The position numbers were made by a program, and so were the translations under genes. The notes under the pieces were generated by a model. It made no database searches and was not told the DNA's origin. It saw nothing but the letters and a program-made list of their open reading frames with translations. From assembly GCF_009735645.1 (NCBI RefSeq), contig NZ_CP032550.1:434001-498000 (forward strand): a stretch of 64,000 nucleotides of DNA, read 5' to 3'. Shown here in pieces: positions 32,894-41,669 of the stretch. Source of the DNA: Microbacterium oryzae (GTDB taxonomy: Bacteria > Actinomycetota > Actinomycetes > Actinomycetales > Microbacteriaceae). The stretch's first letter is position 1; every line of letters starts with the position of its first letter.

Positions 32894-33829
32894 ATGCCCG
32901 CCCCTCGAGACCTCTTCGAACGCCTCGCCGACGCACCCGTGGTTCCCGGCGGGTTGCCCCTGGTCGTTCTCCTGACGGGATTCACCGACGCCGGCGGCGC
33001 GGTCGCGGGAGCCATCGACTACATCCGCGAGGACCTGGACCCGAGACCCGTCGCGGTCTTCTCGAACGACGTGCTCCTCGACTACCGGGCGCGTCGGCCG
33101 ATCGTCACGTTCGACAAGGACCACCTCACCGAGTTCCGCCCGCCGCGGCTCGAGCTCTCGCTCGTGCACGACGCGCTGGGGCAGCCGTTCCTCCTCCTCT
33201 CCGGCTACGAGCCCGATTTCGTGTGGGAGGCGTTCGCCGACGCCGTCGTGGCGTTCGCACGGGAGTTCGACGTGACCGGGCTCACATGGGTGCACGCCAT
33301 CGCGATGCCCGTTCCGCACACGCGCGGTCTGGGTGTCACCGTGAGCGGCAACCGCAGCGAGCTCATCGCCGCGCAGTCGATCTGGCAGCCGCGCACGCAG
33401 GTGCCCGCGACCGCGGGCCATCTGCTGGAGTTCCGCGCGACGGAGGCCGGGATGCTGGTGGCGGGCTTCGTGCTCCTCATTCCGCACTACCTCGCGGAGA
33501 CGGACTACCCCGCGGCGACGCTGTCGGCGATCGACCGCATCGCGTCGTCCACGGGGCGCGTATTCGACCTGGATGGCCTGCGCCGGGAGAACGTGGAGTA
33601 CCTCGGCAAGGTCGACGAGCAGATCGTCGCGAACGACGAGCTGGGGCGCATGATCACGGGGCTCGAGGAGCGCTACGACGCCTACATCGCCAACCTCTCC
33701 GGCGGGGCCGAGCCCAGCTCGACCGGCCTGCTGCACGAGAGCGATCTGCCGAGCGCCGACGAGCTCGCCGCCGAGCTCGAGCGCTACCTCGCCACGCGCC
33801 CGAACAGCGACGAGGACAAGTCGAACTGA
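32894..33829 (+). CDS. PAC2-family protein (second copy, Rv2714-like)
   Basis: The 311-aa protein has the PAC2 core: VVLLTGFTDAGGAVAG, the WVHAIAMPVPHTRG segment and a C-terminal helical region with EERYDAYIANLSGG. In M. tuberculosis a related gene (Rv2714) lies near sigma factor genes, and here it directly precedes the principal sigma factor. Its biochemical role is unknown. Confidence 0.88.
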   Translation: MPAPRDLFERLADAPVVPGGLPLVVLLTGFTDAGGAVAGAIDYIREDLDPRPVAVFSNDVLLDYRARRPIVTFDKDHLTEFRPPRLELSLVHDALGQPFLLLSGYEPDFVWEAFADAVVAFAREFDVTGLTWVHAIAMPVPHTRGLGVTVSGNRSELIAAQSIWQPRTQVPATAGHLLEFRATEAGMLVAGFVLLIPHYLAETDYPAATLSAIDRIASSTGRVFDLDGLRRENVEYLGKVDEQIVANDELGRMITGLEERYDAYIANLSGGAEPSSTGLLHESDLPSADELAAELERYLATRPNSDEDKSN

Positions 33830-34038
33830 GCGCCTCCGAGGGAATGCCGACGGCCCCGCGGGCGTTGGCCTCTCTGACTGCAGAGCACGTCTGAGGACGG
33901 AGCTGAGGTATGAGAGAATGACTCCACGACCCATTGCCGAGTCCGTGCTGTGAAGGCACGGCACTTGACAAGGGTCTTACTAGTGCCCGAAGACAACCGA
34001 GGGCGACGCGCGCAGCGCCGTCGGTGAAAGGCGAGAAC
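33830..34038 (+). promoter_or_regulatory. Leader and promoter region of the principal sigma factor gene
   Basis: This 209-bp gap carries a possible extended -10 (TATGAGAGAAT, 33909-33919). A small hairpin CCGTGC...GCACGG follows around 33950-33962, and a TTGACA at 33965-33970 has no matching -10 at the right distance. A leader of about 110 nt is likely. GAAAGGCG (34026-34033) is the ribosome site for GTG 34039. Confidence 0.35.
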
Positions 34039-35321
<1,283 letters not shown>

Positions 35322-35325
<4 letters not shown>

Positions 35326-36020
35326 GCGGCGAGGCGAACGAGGGCAAGCTCCTCGAGGTCGAGGTCGACGGTGCGCGCTACCAGCGCATCCCGCTGCGCA
35401 CGCGCGTGGTCATGCCGGGCGACGAGATCGACGCGATCATCGCCGAGTACGCGAAGGACGCCGTCCGACCGGGTGACCTGCTGTTCGTGACGGAGAAGAT
35501 CGTCGCGATCATGCAGGGCCGCTCGTACATGATGGACGAGATCCGCCCGCGGAAGCTCGCGACGTTCCTGTCGAAGTACGTCACGAAGACCGCGTACGGC
35601 ATCGGGCTCGGCATCCCCGAGACCATGGAGATGGCGCTGCGCGAGGTCGGCACGCCGCGGATCCTCTTCGCGGCGGGCGTCTCCGCCGTGACGAAGCTCC
35701 TCGGACGACGCGGTGACTTCTACCGCATCGCCGGCGACAAGGCGCGCGCCATCGACGGTCCGACGCCCGGCACCATCCCGCCGTACAACCGCGCGGTGGT
35801 GCTCGGGCCCGAGCGGCCGCGCGAGGTCGCCGCGCACGTGCGGTCGCTGCTCGGCGTGGACGCCGACGTCGCCGTCGTCGACATCAACGACATCGGCGGC
35901 AACATCCTCGGCTCGACGCTCGACAAGGCGGGAGAGAAGCGCCTCGTGCGCATCCTCCGCGACAACCCGCTCGGCCAGGGGCACCAGTCGACGCCGCTGG
36001 GGATCATCCGCGAGGTCTGA
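35322..36020 (+). CDS. CofE-like F420-0:gamma-glutamyl ligase family protein
   Basis: The 232-aa protein belongs to the family of coenzyme F420-0:L-glutamate ligase (CofE/FbiB N-terminal domain). It has the [18 protein letters not shown] region, a central [12 protein letters not shown] segment and [15 protein letters not shown]. Whether it makes F420 is unclear: no other F420 gene is nearby and many family members lack a proven role. GTG/ATG starts overlap the sigma gene stop (GTGA), so it is co-translated with the sigma factor. Confidence 0.75.
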
Positions 36021-36032
36021 CCCCGGCCATCC

Positions 36033-36080
36033 GGCATGAGAAAGGCGGGCTCCCCACGGGGAGCCCGCCTTTCTCATGCC
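36033..36080. terminator. Strong bidirectional terminator
   Basis: A 23-bp perfect inverted repeat (36033-36055 with 36058-36080) separates the sigma/CofE operon from the convergent ATP-grasp gene, whose stop is 2 bp away. The arms include GGCATGAGAAAGGCGG. Confidence 0.92.
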
Positions 36081-36081
36081 C

Positions 36082-37104
36082 TCAGAAGCCGATGGCGCTG
36101 CGGTAGCGGGGCTTGTGGCCGGTGCGGATGCCCGTCACCGACGGCTTGTTCTCGTAGACGCCGGCGCCCCAGTTGCCCTCGACGAGCACCGGGCCGTCGG
36201 GGGAGACGACCACGTCCCAGCCGACGTACTGGACCTCGGGGACGACGCGCGCGACCTCGTCGATGAACGCGCGGACCTCCGCCATGAACGGCAGCTGGAA
36301 GTCGGCGATGGGGAAGCCGGTGTCGGGGTGCTTCTCGTGCACGTGGCCGTGCGAGTCGTACCCGGCGCCGATCGCGCGACCATTGTCGTCGAGCATCGTG
36401 TAGAAGCCGCCGAACGACATCTGGTCGCTCACCGCGCCGCGGCCGAACTTCTGCGCGATCGCGAGGATGTGGACATCCTTCTTGTCGTTGAACGCCGTGA
36501 TGCGCGTGGTGTTGACGGTGCCGGGGCAGACGGCGGCGAGGTCGGCGTGCTGCACGATGAGCTGCTCGAGGAGGACCTCGTCGCGCTCCAGCAGGCCGCG
36601 GTGGAAGGCCGACCAGTCGTCGATCTCGGCTGCGTGGTAGCGGTGCACGCCGAGCCCCATGTGGCTGACGGGCACCTTCGCGACGATCGTGCCGTGCTTC
36701 TCGACGAAGGCGCGGACCGCGTCGGCGTTGCCGGCCTCGACGACCAGCCACTCGCGACGGAGGAACCGGTCGAAGCGCTTGTTGAACTCGATCTTGTTCT
36801 CGAACACCAGACGGTGGTCGGGGTGCGCGTAGCGGGCCGCGAGCTGCGCGGAGACCGGATGGGTCATGAACGTCGCGCGCTCCTCGGGGCTGAGGATCGC
36901 GAAGTCGTAGTCGACGTAGTCCTGGAAGGCGACGTCGCGGCGCGCGGCGGACCACAGCATGTCGGCGACGACGAGCGGGACGGCCTTGCCGTGCTGCTCG
37001 TGGACCTCCTTGGCGCGTTCGATCACCGAGCCGACGTCGATGCGGCGCGCGCGCTCCACGAGGTAGCGGAGCTTGGGGCCGGGGCTCAGGCGGGTCGAGG
37101 GCAT
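36082..37104 (-). CDS. Sugar-transfer-associated ATP-grasp protein
   Basis: The 340-aa protein fits the sugar-transfer-associated ATP-grasp family: a lysine-containing N-terminal subdomain (NKIEFNKRFDRFL), IVAKVPVSHMGLGVH, EQLIVQHADLAAVCPGTVNTTRI, and the metal-binding WDVVVSPDGPVLVEGNWG near the C-terminus. Members are thought to ligate amino or carboxyl groups during surface polymer or glycopeptide assembly. The substrate is unknown. ATG 37104 has GGAGGA 9 nt upstream. It is divergent from the alanine-racemase-related pair, with overlapping -10 elements. Confidence 0.8.
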   Translation of the reverse strand: MPSTRLSPGPKLRYLVERARRIDVGSVIERAKEVHEQHGKAVPLVVADMLWSAARRDVAFQDYVDYDFAILSPEERATFMTHPVSAQLAARYAHPDHRLVFENKIEFNKRFDRFLRREWLVVEAGNADAVRAFVEKHGTIVAKVPVSHMGLGVHRYHAAEIDDWSAFHRGLLERDEVLLEQLIVQHADLAAVCPGTVNTTRITAFNDKKDVHILAIAQKFGRGAVSDQMSFGGFYTMLDDNGRAIGAGYDSHGHVHEKHPDTGFPIADFQLPFMAEVRAFIDEVARVVPEVQYVGWDVVVSPDGPVLVEGNWGAGVYENKPSVTGIRTGHKPRYRSAIGF

Positions 37105-37140
37105 GCGGGCGTCCTCCAGGTGGCTTGCGATGGGCCTGGC

Positions 37141-37147
37141 TAGTCTA
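37141..37147. promoter_or_regulatory. Overlapping divergent -10 elements
   Basis: Plus-strand TAGTCT (37141-37146) sits 7 nt before GTG 37154. Minus-strand TAGACT (37147-37142) points at the ATP-grasp gene with a leader of about 30 nt. The two hexamers share five bases, so both promoters cannot be occupied at once. Confidence 0.5.
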
Positions 37148-37153
37148 GATCGG

Positions 37154-37837
37154 GTGACTTCGCAGCGCCTTCGGACCGCGGCGCCCCTCGGGCGCGTGTC
37201 GACCTCGGCCCTCGCCGCGAACCTGCAGGACGCCCCCGCCCAAGCCGTCGGCGACCTGCGTCGCGACGCCTGGGGGCATGGCCTCCTCACGGTCGCCCGC
37301 GCCCTGCGCGCAGCGGGCGTCGAGCGGGTGCGGGCGGATGGCCCGGATGTGGCGGTCGTCGAGGAGATCGGGCTCACCGCCACCGCCGACGAGCCGACGC
37401 TGGCGATGCCGCGCGTGCTGGGCCTTCCGGGCGCCGGCGGCGAGCCGGTGCTGTCGCTGGTCGCGCCCATCCTCTCGACCAAGCGCCTCCTCGCCGGCGA
37501 GGGCGTGTCGTACGGGTTCATTCACCGCGCGCCGGCCGACACGCGCGTCGCGCTCGTCCCCGGCGGCTACGCGCAGGGGGTCGTCCGCGCGCTCGGGAGT
37601 CGCGCGCACGTCGACGTCGACGGGCGCCGCTGCCCGATCGTCGGGCGCGTCGCGATGGACGTCTGCGTCGTCGACATCGGCGATGCGCCCGACGCGCAGC
37701 CGGGCGACGAGGTCGTGTACTTCGGCGCGGGCGCCGTCCGCGACGAGCTGGCCGAGTGGATGGCCGTCACCGGCCTGACGGGCGGCGAGCTCGCCTCGCG
37801 CATCGGCCTCGGCGTCGAGCGGGAGGTGGTCGCGTGA
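37154..37837 (+). CDS. Alanine racemase C-terminal-domain protein, barrel largely lost
   Basis: The 227-aa protein carries a complete alanine racemase C-terminal beta-domain: GVSYGFIHRA, with Y120 at the place of the catalytic tyrosine (Tyr265 in Geobacillus Alr), RVALVPGGYAQG, PIVGRVAMD and GDEVVYFG. Normal Alr is about 370 aa. Here the PLP barrel is reduced to a vestige of about 95 residues. It keeps DAWGHG (canonical DAYGHG), but the PLP lysine position is R36 (LRRDAWGHG against VKADAYGHG). Alone it should be inactive. It overlaps the next gene by 4 bp. GTG 37154 is set by the leaderless -10 hexamer. Confidence 0.82.
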   Translation: MTSQRLRTAAPLGRVSTSALAANLQDAPAQAVGDLRRDAWGHGLLTVARALRAAGVERVRADGPDVAVVEEIGLTATADEPTLAMPRVLGLPGAGGEPVLSLVAPILSTKRLLAGEGVSYGFIHRAPADTRVALVPGGYAQGVVRALGSRAHVDVDGRRCPIVGRVAMDVCVVDIGDAPDAQPGDEVVYFGAGAVRDELAEWMAVTGLTGGELASRIGLGVEREVVA

Positions 37838-38868
37838 GCGAGCTGCGGATCGACCTGGGCCGGTTCCAGGCCAACGTGCGCGCGGTGGCGGAGCGGGTGG
37901 CGCCCGCCGACCTCCTCCTCGTCGTGAAGGACGACGCATACGGGCACGGCGTCGAGCGGATGGTCCCCGCCGCTGTCGACGCCGGCGCGCGCTGGCTGGG
38001 CGCGATCGACCTCTCCTCGGCGAGCCGCGCGAAGGCGATCGCGGGCGACCGGGCGCGCGTGTTCTGCTGGCAGACGGCGGGCGTCGACGAGATCGTCGCC
38101 GCCCTCGACGCGGAGCTCGAGCTCGGCGTGGGAGACGCCGACTACCTCGAGCGCGTGGCGACGATCGCCGCCGAGCGGCGGGAGCCGGCCCTCGTGCACC
38201 TGAAGATCGACACCGGTCTGCACCGGAACGGCGTGCGGCGAGAGGACTGGCCGGAGTTCGTCGCGCGCGCGGCCGAGCTGGAGGACGCGGGCGCCCTGCG
38301 CGTGGCCGGGATCTGGAGCCACATCGCCGAGGCCAGCGACGCCGAGGACGACGACGCGCGCGCGGTGTTCGACGACGCGGTCGCCGTCGCGCGTGCCGCG
38401 GGTCTCGATCCCGACGTGCGGCACCTCGCCGCCAGCGCGGCGGGCTGGCATCGGGCGGAGTTCCGCTGCGACCTCGTGCGGGTCGGCGCGTTCTGCTACG
38501 GCATCCGCTCGGCCGACGGTCCCGAGATCCCCGGCATCGCCCCCGCCGCGACGCTCGTGACCGAGGTCGTCGCCGTGCACGACGGCGGCGTGGAGCTCGG
38601 TATCGGCTGGCTCGACGGCCTGTTCTCGACGCTGGCGGGGCGGATGGCCGTGGGCACGCCGGCCGGGCCGCGCGCGCTGCGCGAGATCCGCGAGACGACC
38701 GCCGTGGCCGACGCCTGGGAGGGCGCGACCGTCGGCGACGAGGTGCGCGTGTTCGGGCCGGGCGACGCGGGCGAGAGCACCGCGACCACGATCGCCGAGG
38801 CCATCGGCACCGTGGGCGAGGAGCCGCTGCTGCGCGTCTCCCCGCTCATCCCGCGCGTCACCGTCTGA
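37834..38868 (+). CDS. Alanine racemase barrel protein lacking the C-terminal tyrosine motif
   Basis: The 344-aa protein keeps the full PLP-binding barrel of alanine racemase: K32 in VVKDDAYGHG, KIDTGLHRNG (R131), the WSHIAEAS loop and RVGAFCYG (R216). Its C-terminal domain (240-344) is divergent: GGVELGIGWLDGLFSTL and GDEVRVFGPG are present, but the VSYG tyrosine segment and GRxxMD motif are missing. Because the tyrosine normally comes from the partner subunit, this protein may depend on the upstream gene product. D-alanine supply for peptidoglycan is the expected pathway. GTG 37834 overlaps the upstream stop (GTGA). Confidence 0.85.
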   Translation: MSELRIDLGRFQANVRAVAERVAPADLLLVVKDDAYGHGVERMVPAAVDAGARWLGAIDLSSASRAKAIAGDRARVFCWQTAGVDEIVAALDAELELGVGDADYLERVATIAAERREPALVHLKIDTGLHRNGVRREDWPEFVARAAELEDAGALRVAGIWSHIAEASDAEDDDARAVFDDAVAVARAAGLDPDVRHLAASAAGWHRAEFRCDLVRVGAFCYGIRSADGPEIPGIAPAATLVTEVVAVHDGGVELGIGWLDGLFSTLAGRMAVGTPAGPRALREIRETTAVADAWEGATVGDEVRVFGPGDAGESTATTIAEAIGTVGEEPLLRVSPLIPRVTV

Positions 38869-38916
38869 CCCGACCCCACCCACCCGACTCGACCCCGGCC
38901 ATCCGCCGGGGAACGA

Positions 38917-38950
38917 CGAAGCGCCCGCCCCCGGAGGGACGGGCGCTTCG
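38917..38950. terminator. Bidirectional terminator after the alanine-racemase pair
   Basis: CGAAGCGCCCG (38917-38927) pairs with CGGGCGCTTCG (38940-38950); inner C/G runs can extend the stem. It lies between convergent genes. Confidence 0.8.
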
Positions 38951-38960
38951 GAAGCCGGTA

Positions 38961-39176
38961 TCAGTCCGCCTGGTCGAGGCGGGCCGTCTCGTCGAGCCAC
39001 GAGGTGGCGACGGCGCGCAGCTTCTCCTCGTACTTGCGGCCGTGGTGGGCGCAGTAGAGCAGCTGGCTTCCGTTCACCTCAGCGGCGATGTAGGCCTGTG
39101 CACCGCAGCTGTCGCAGCGGTCGGCCGCCGTGAGACGGTAGGAGACAGGGGCTTCGGTCGTGGATGTCGCGGTCAT
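38961..39176 (-). CDS. DUF7455 small zinc-ribbon-like protein
   Basis: The 71-aa protein has RCDSCGAQAYIA and LLYCAHHGRKYEEKL, giving a likely C-x2-C...C-x2-H zinc site. A homologue (Rv2708c) lies near sigma factor genes in M. tuberculosis. GGGAGGCAG precedes the ATG. The function is unknown. Confidence 0.82.
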   Translation of the reverse strand: MTATSTTEAPVSYRLTAADRCDSCGAQAYIAAEVNGSQLLYCAHHGRKYEEKLRAVATSWLDETARLDQAD

Positions 39177-39226
39177 GGTCTGCCTCCCTGTTCGAACCTG
39201 TCGAGGAGTCTCGACGCTTCCGATTC

Positions 39227-39254
39227 ACTGTATGAAACCATGCGGGGCTCCGAA
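39227..39254 (-). promoter_or_regulatory. Probable promoter of the DUF7455 gene
   Basis: On the minus strand TTCGGA and TACAGT are separated by 16 nt. The resulting leader of about 45 nt contains the ribosome site. Confidence 0.45.
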
Positions 39255-39260
39255 TCATGC

Positions 39261-39324
39261 CCGGATGGCGGCAGTTTCGCTCTGCGCGTACGCGATCCTC
39301 AGGAACGGAACCGCCGCCATCCGG
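39261..39324. repeat. 12-bp inverted repeat upstream of parE
   Basis: CCGGATGGCGGC (39261-39272) and GCCGCCATCCGG (39313-39324) are perfect reverse complements 40 nt apart, in the divergent DUF7455/parE region. It could be an operator looping site or a chance arrangement of a common genomic motif. Confidence 0.45.
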
Positions 39325-39364
39325 CACGGGGGAGTGTCGCGGCGTCCGCACAGGCGGTCGAAAG

Positions 39365-39370
39365 TATGAT
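39365..39370 (+). promoter_or_regulatory. -10 element (TATGAT) for parE
   Basis: TATGAT is a near-consensus -10, ending 8 nt before GTG 39379, which suggests a leaderless or near-leaderless transcript. Confidence 0.6.
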
Positions 39371-39378
39371 CGAAGACC

Positions 39379-41460
39379 GTGACCTCCGAGTACTCCGCCC
39401 ATCATCTCCAGGTGCTGGAAGGCCTCGAGGCCGTCCGCAAGCGTCCCGGCATGTACATCGGGTCGAACGGATCGCCCGGCCTCATGCACTGCCTGTGGGA
39501 GATCATCGACAACGCGGTCGATGAGGCCGTCGCGGGCAACGGCACGCGCATCGACGTGATCCTGCATGCCGACGGCAGCGTCGAGGTGCAGGACCGGGGC
39601 CGCGGTGTGCCCGTCGACGTCGAGCCGCGCACCGGCCTGTCCGGCGTGGAGGTCGTCTACACGAAGCTGCACGCGGGCGGGAAGTTCGGCGGCGGATCGT
39701 ACGCCGCGTCGGGCGGTCTGCACGGCGTGGGCGCCTCGGTCGTGAACGCCCTGTCGGAGCGGCTGGACGTCGAGGTCGACCGCGGCGGCAAGACCTGGGC
39801 GATGTCGTTCCACCGCGGCGAGCCCGGCCGCTTCGCCGACCAGGGCGAGCCGAGCCCGGACGCGCCCTTCTCGCCGTTCGAGGAGCGCAGCGAGCTGCAG
39901 GTCGTGGGCAAGGTCGCGCGCGGGGTCACAGGCACGCGCGTGCGCTACTGGGCGGACCGGCAGATCTTCACGAAGGACGCCGCGTTCCAGGTCGAGGAGC
40001 TCGTCACCCGCGCGCGGCAGACCGCGTTCCTCGTGCCCGGTCTCGAGATCGTCATCCGCGACGAGCGCGGCGAGGAGCCGAGCGAGACGTCGTACAAGTT
40101 CGACGGCGGCATCTCGGAGTTCGTGCACTTCCTCGCGACCGATGCGCCCGTCACCGACGACTGGCGCTTCCAGGGGTCCGGGTCGTTCACCGAGACCGTG
40201 CCGATGCTGCAGCCCGACGGCTCCATGCGCTCGACGGAGGTGCAGCGCGAGTGCACCGTCGACATCGCGCTGCGCTGGGGGACCGGCTACGACACGATCA
40301 TCCGCTCGTTCGTCAACATCATCGCCACGCCCAAGGGCGGCACGCACCAGCAGGGCTTCGAGCAGGAGCTGCTGAAGCAGATCCGCGCGGAAGTGGAGAA
40401 GAACGCGCGGCGGCTGAAGGTCGGCCAGAACGACAAGCTCGACAAGGACGATGTGCTCGCCGGGCTCACCGCGGTGCTCACCGTGTCGGTGCCCGAGCCG
40501 CAGTTCGAGGGCCAGACGAAGGAGGTCCTCGGCACGCCGGCGGTGCGCGCGATCGTGGCGAAGGTCGTCCGCGAGGGGCTGAAGGAGCGCTTCACCTCCA
40601 CCCGGCGCGACGACAAGAACCAGACGTCGATGCTGCTCGACAAGGTCGTCGCGGAGATGAAGGCCCGCGTCTCGGCGCGCGCCCACAAGGAGACGCAGCG
40701 CCGGAAGAACGCGCTGGAGAGCTCGTCCCTGCCGGCGAAGCTCATCGACTGCCGGTCGAACGACGTGTCCAACTCCGAGCTGTTCATCGTCGAGGGCGAC
40801 TCCGCGCTCGGCACCGCGCGGCGCGCGCGCGACAGCGAGTTCCAGGCGCTGCTGCCCATCCGCGGCAAGATCCTCAACACGCAGAAGGCGTCGATCGGCG
40901 ACATGCTGTCGAACGCGGAGTGCGCGTCGATCATCCAGGTCATCGGCGCCGGCTCCGGGCGCACCTTCGACATCGACGCGGCGCGCTACGGCAAGGTCAT
41001 CATGATGAGCGACGCGGATGTCGACGGCGCGCACATCCGCACCCTGCTGCTGACGCTGTTCTACCGCTACCTGCGCCCGCTCATCGAGCACGGGCGCGTG
41101 TACGCCGCGGTGCCGCCGCTGCATCGCGTGATCGTCATGCACCCGGGCTCGAAGCCGAACGAGACCATCTACACGTACTCCGACGGCGAGCTTAACAAGC
41201 TGCTCGCGCGGCTGCGCAAGCAGGGCAAGCGCTGGCAGGAGCCCATCCAGCGCTACAAGGGGCTCGGCGAGATGGACGCCGACCAGCTCGCGGAGACCAC
41301 CATGCAGCGTGACGGCCGCCTGCTGCGCCGCGTGCGCATGGAGGACGCCGAGGCCGCCGGCCGCGTGTTCGAGATGCTGATGGGCAACGAGGTCGCCCCG
41401 CGCCGGGAGTTCATCATCGACTCCGCCGATCGCCTGGACCGCGAGGCGATCGACGTCTGA
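39379..41460 (+). CDS. parE: DNA topoisomerase IV subunit B (ParE), type IIA GyrB family
   Basis: The 693-aa ATPase subunit shows the GHKL motifs IIDNAVDEA and GGLHGVGASVVNALS, a transducer domain, and the Toprim motifs ELFIVEGDSALGTA and MMSDADVDGAHIRTLLL. The ending IQRYKGLGEMDADQL is typical of the family. Pairing with the convergent parC homologue, rather than a gyrA directly downstream, makes topoisomerase IV the best call. A separate gyrBA near the origin is expected but not visible here. Confidence 0.88.
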   Translation: MTSEYSAHHLQVLEGLEAVRKRPGMYIGSNGSPGLMHCLWEIIDNAVDEAVAGNGTRIDVILHADGSVEVQDRGRGVPVDVEPRTGLSGVEVVYTKLHAGGKFGGGSYAASGGLHGVGASVVNALSERLDVEVDRGGKTWAMSFHRGEPGRFADQGEPSPDAPFSPFEERSELQVVGKVARGVTGTRVRYWADRQIFTKDAAFQVEELVTRARQTAFLVPGLEIVIRDERGEEPSETSYKFDGGISEFVHFLATDAPVTDDWRFQGSGSFTETVPMLQPDGSMRSTEVQRECTVDIALRWGTGYDTIIRSFVNIIATPKGGTHQQGFEQELLKQIRAEVEKNARRLKVGQNDKLDKDDVLAGLTAVLTVSVPEPQFEGQTKEVLGTPAVRAIVAKVVREGLKERFTSTRRDDKNQTSMLLDKVVAEMKARVSARAHKETQRRKNALESSSLPAKLIDCRSNDVSNSELFIVEGDSALGTARRARDSEFQALLPIRGKILNTQKASIGDMLSNAECASIIQVIGAGSGRTFDIDAARYGKVIMMSDADVDGAHIRTLLLTLFYRYLRPLIEHGRVYAAVPPLHRVIVMHPGSKPNETIYTYSDGELNKLLARLRKQGKRWQEPIQRYKGLGEMDADQLAETTMQRDGRLLRRVRMEDAEAAGRVFEMLMGNEVAPRREFIIDSADRLDREAIDV

Positions 41461-41514
41461 CGCCCGGCGCGCACGGCGCCGGGCGCGGAGGCCGGAGCGG
41501 CGCCCTCCTGCTCG

Positions 41515-41592
41515 CCAGACGATGTCGTCTCACCGCGGAGACACGGTATTCGCCGGCTTTCGATGTCGCGCGGGTGGGACGACATCGTCTGG
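41515..41592. repeat. 20-bp inverted repeat between parE and parC ends
   Basis: CCAGACGATGTCGTCTCACC (41515-41534) and GGTGGGACGACATCGTCTGG (41573-41592) are reverse complements at 19 of 20 positions, with a 38-nt spacer. The 209-bp convergent gap also holds a short direct repeat CGCAACCCACCCCGA, twice, near 41630-41660. It may serve as a bidirectional terminator. Confidence 0.7.
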
Positions 41593-41669
41593 ACGCTTCG
41601 CACGCCTCGCCGCACGCGGGCGCAACCCACCCCGAAGGCGCAACCCACCCCGAGGGCGCCCCCGCGGCG

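Noticed and set aside
33965..33970. TTGACA as the -35 of the sigma factor promoter
   Set aside because: No -10 hexamer lies 16-18 nt downstream; the nearest TAnnnT-like sequence is only about 7-10 nt away.
37154..38868. One alanine racemase gene broken by a sequencing frameshift
   Set aside because: The C-terminal-domain gene comes first and the barrel gene second, which is the wrong order for a frameshift, and the second gene already has its own divergent C-terminal domain.
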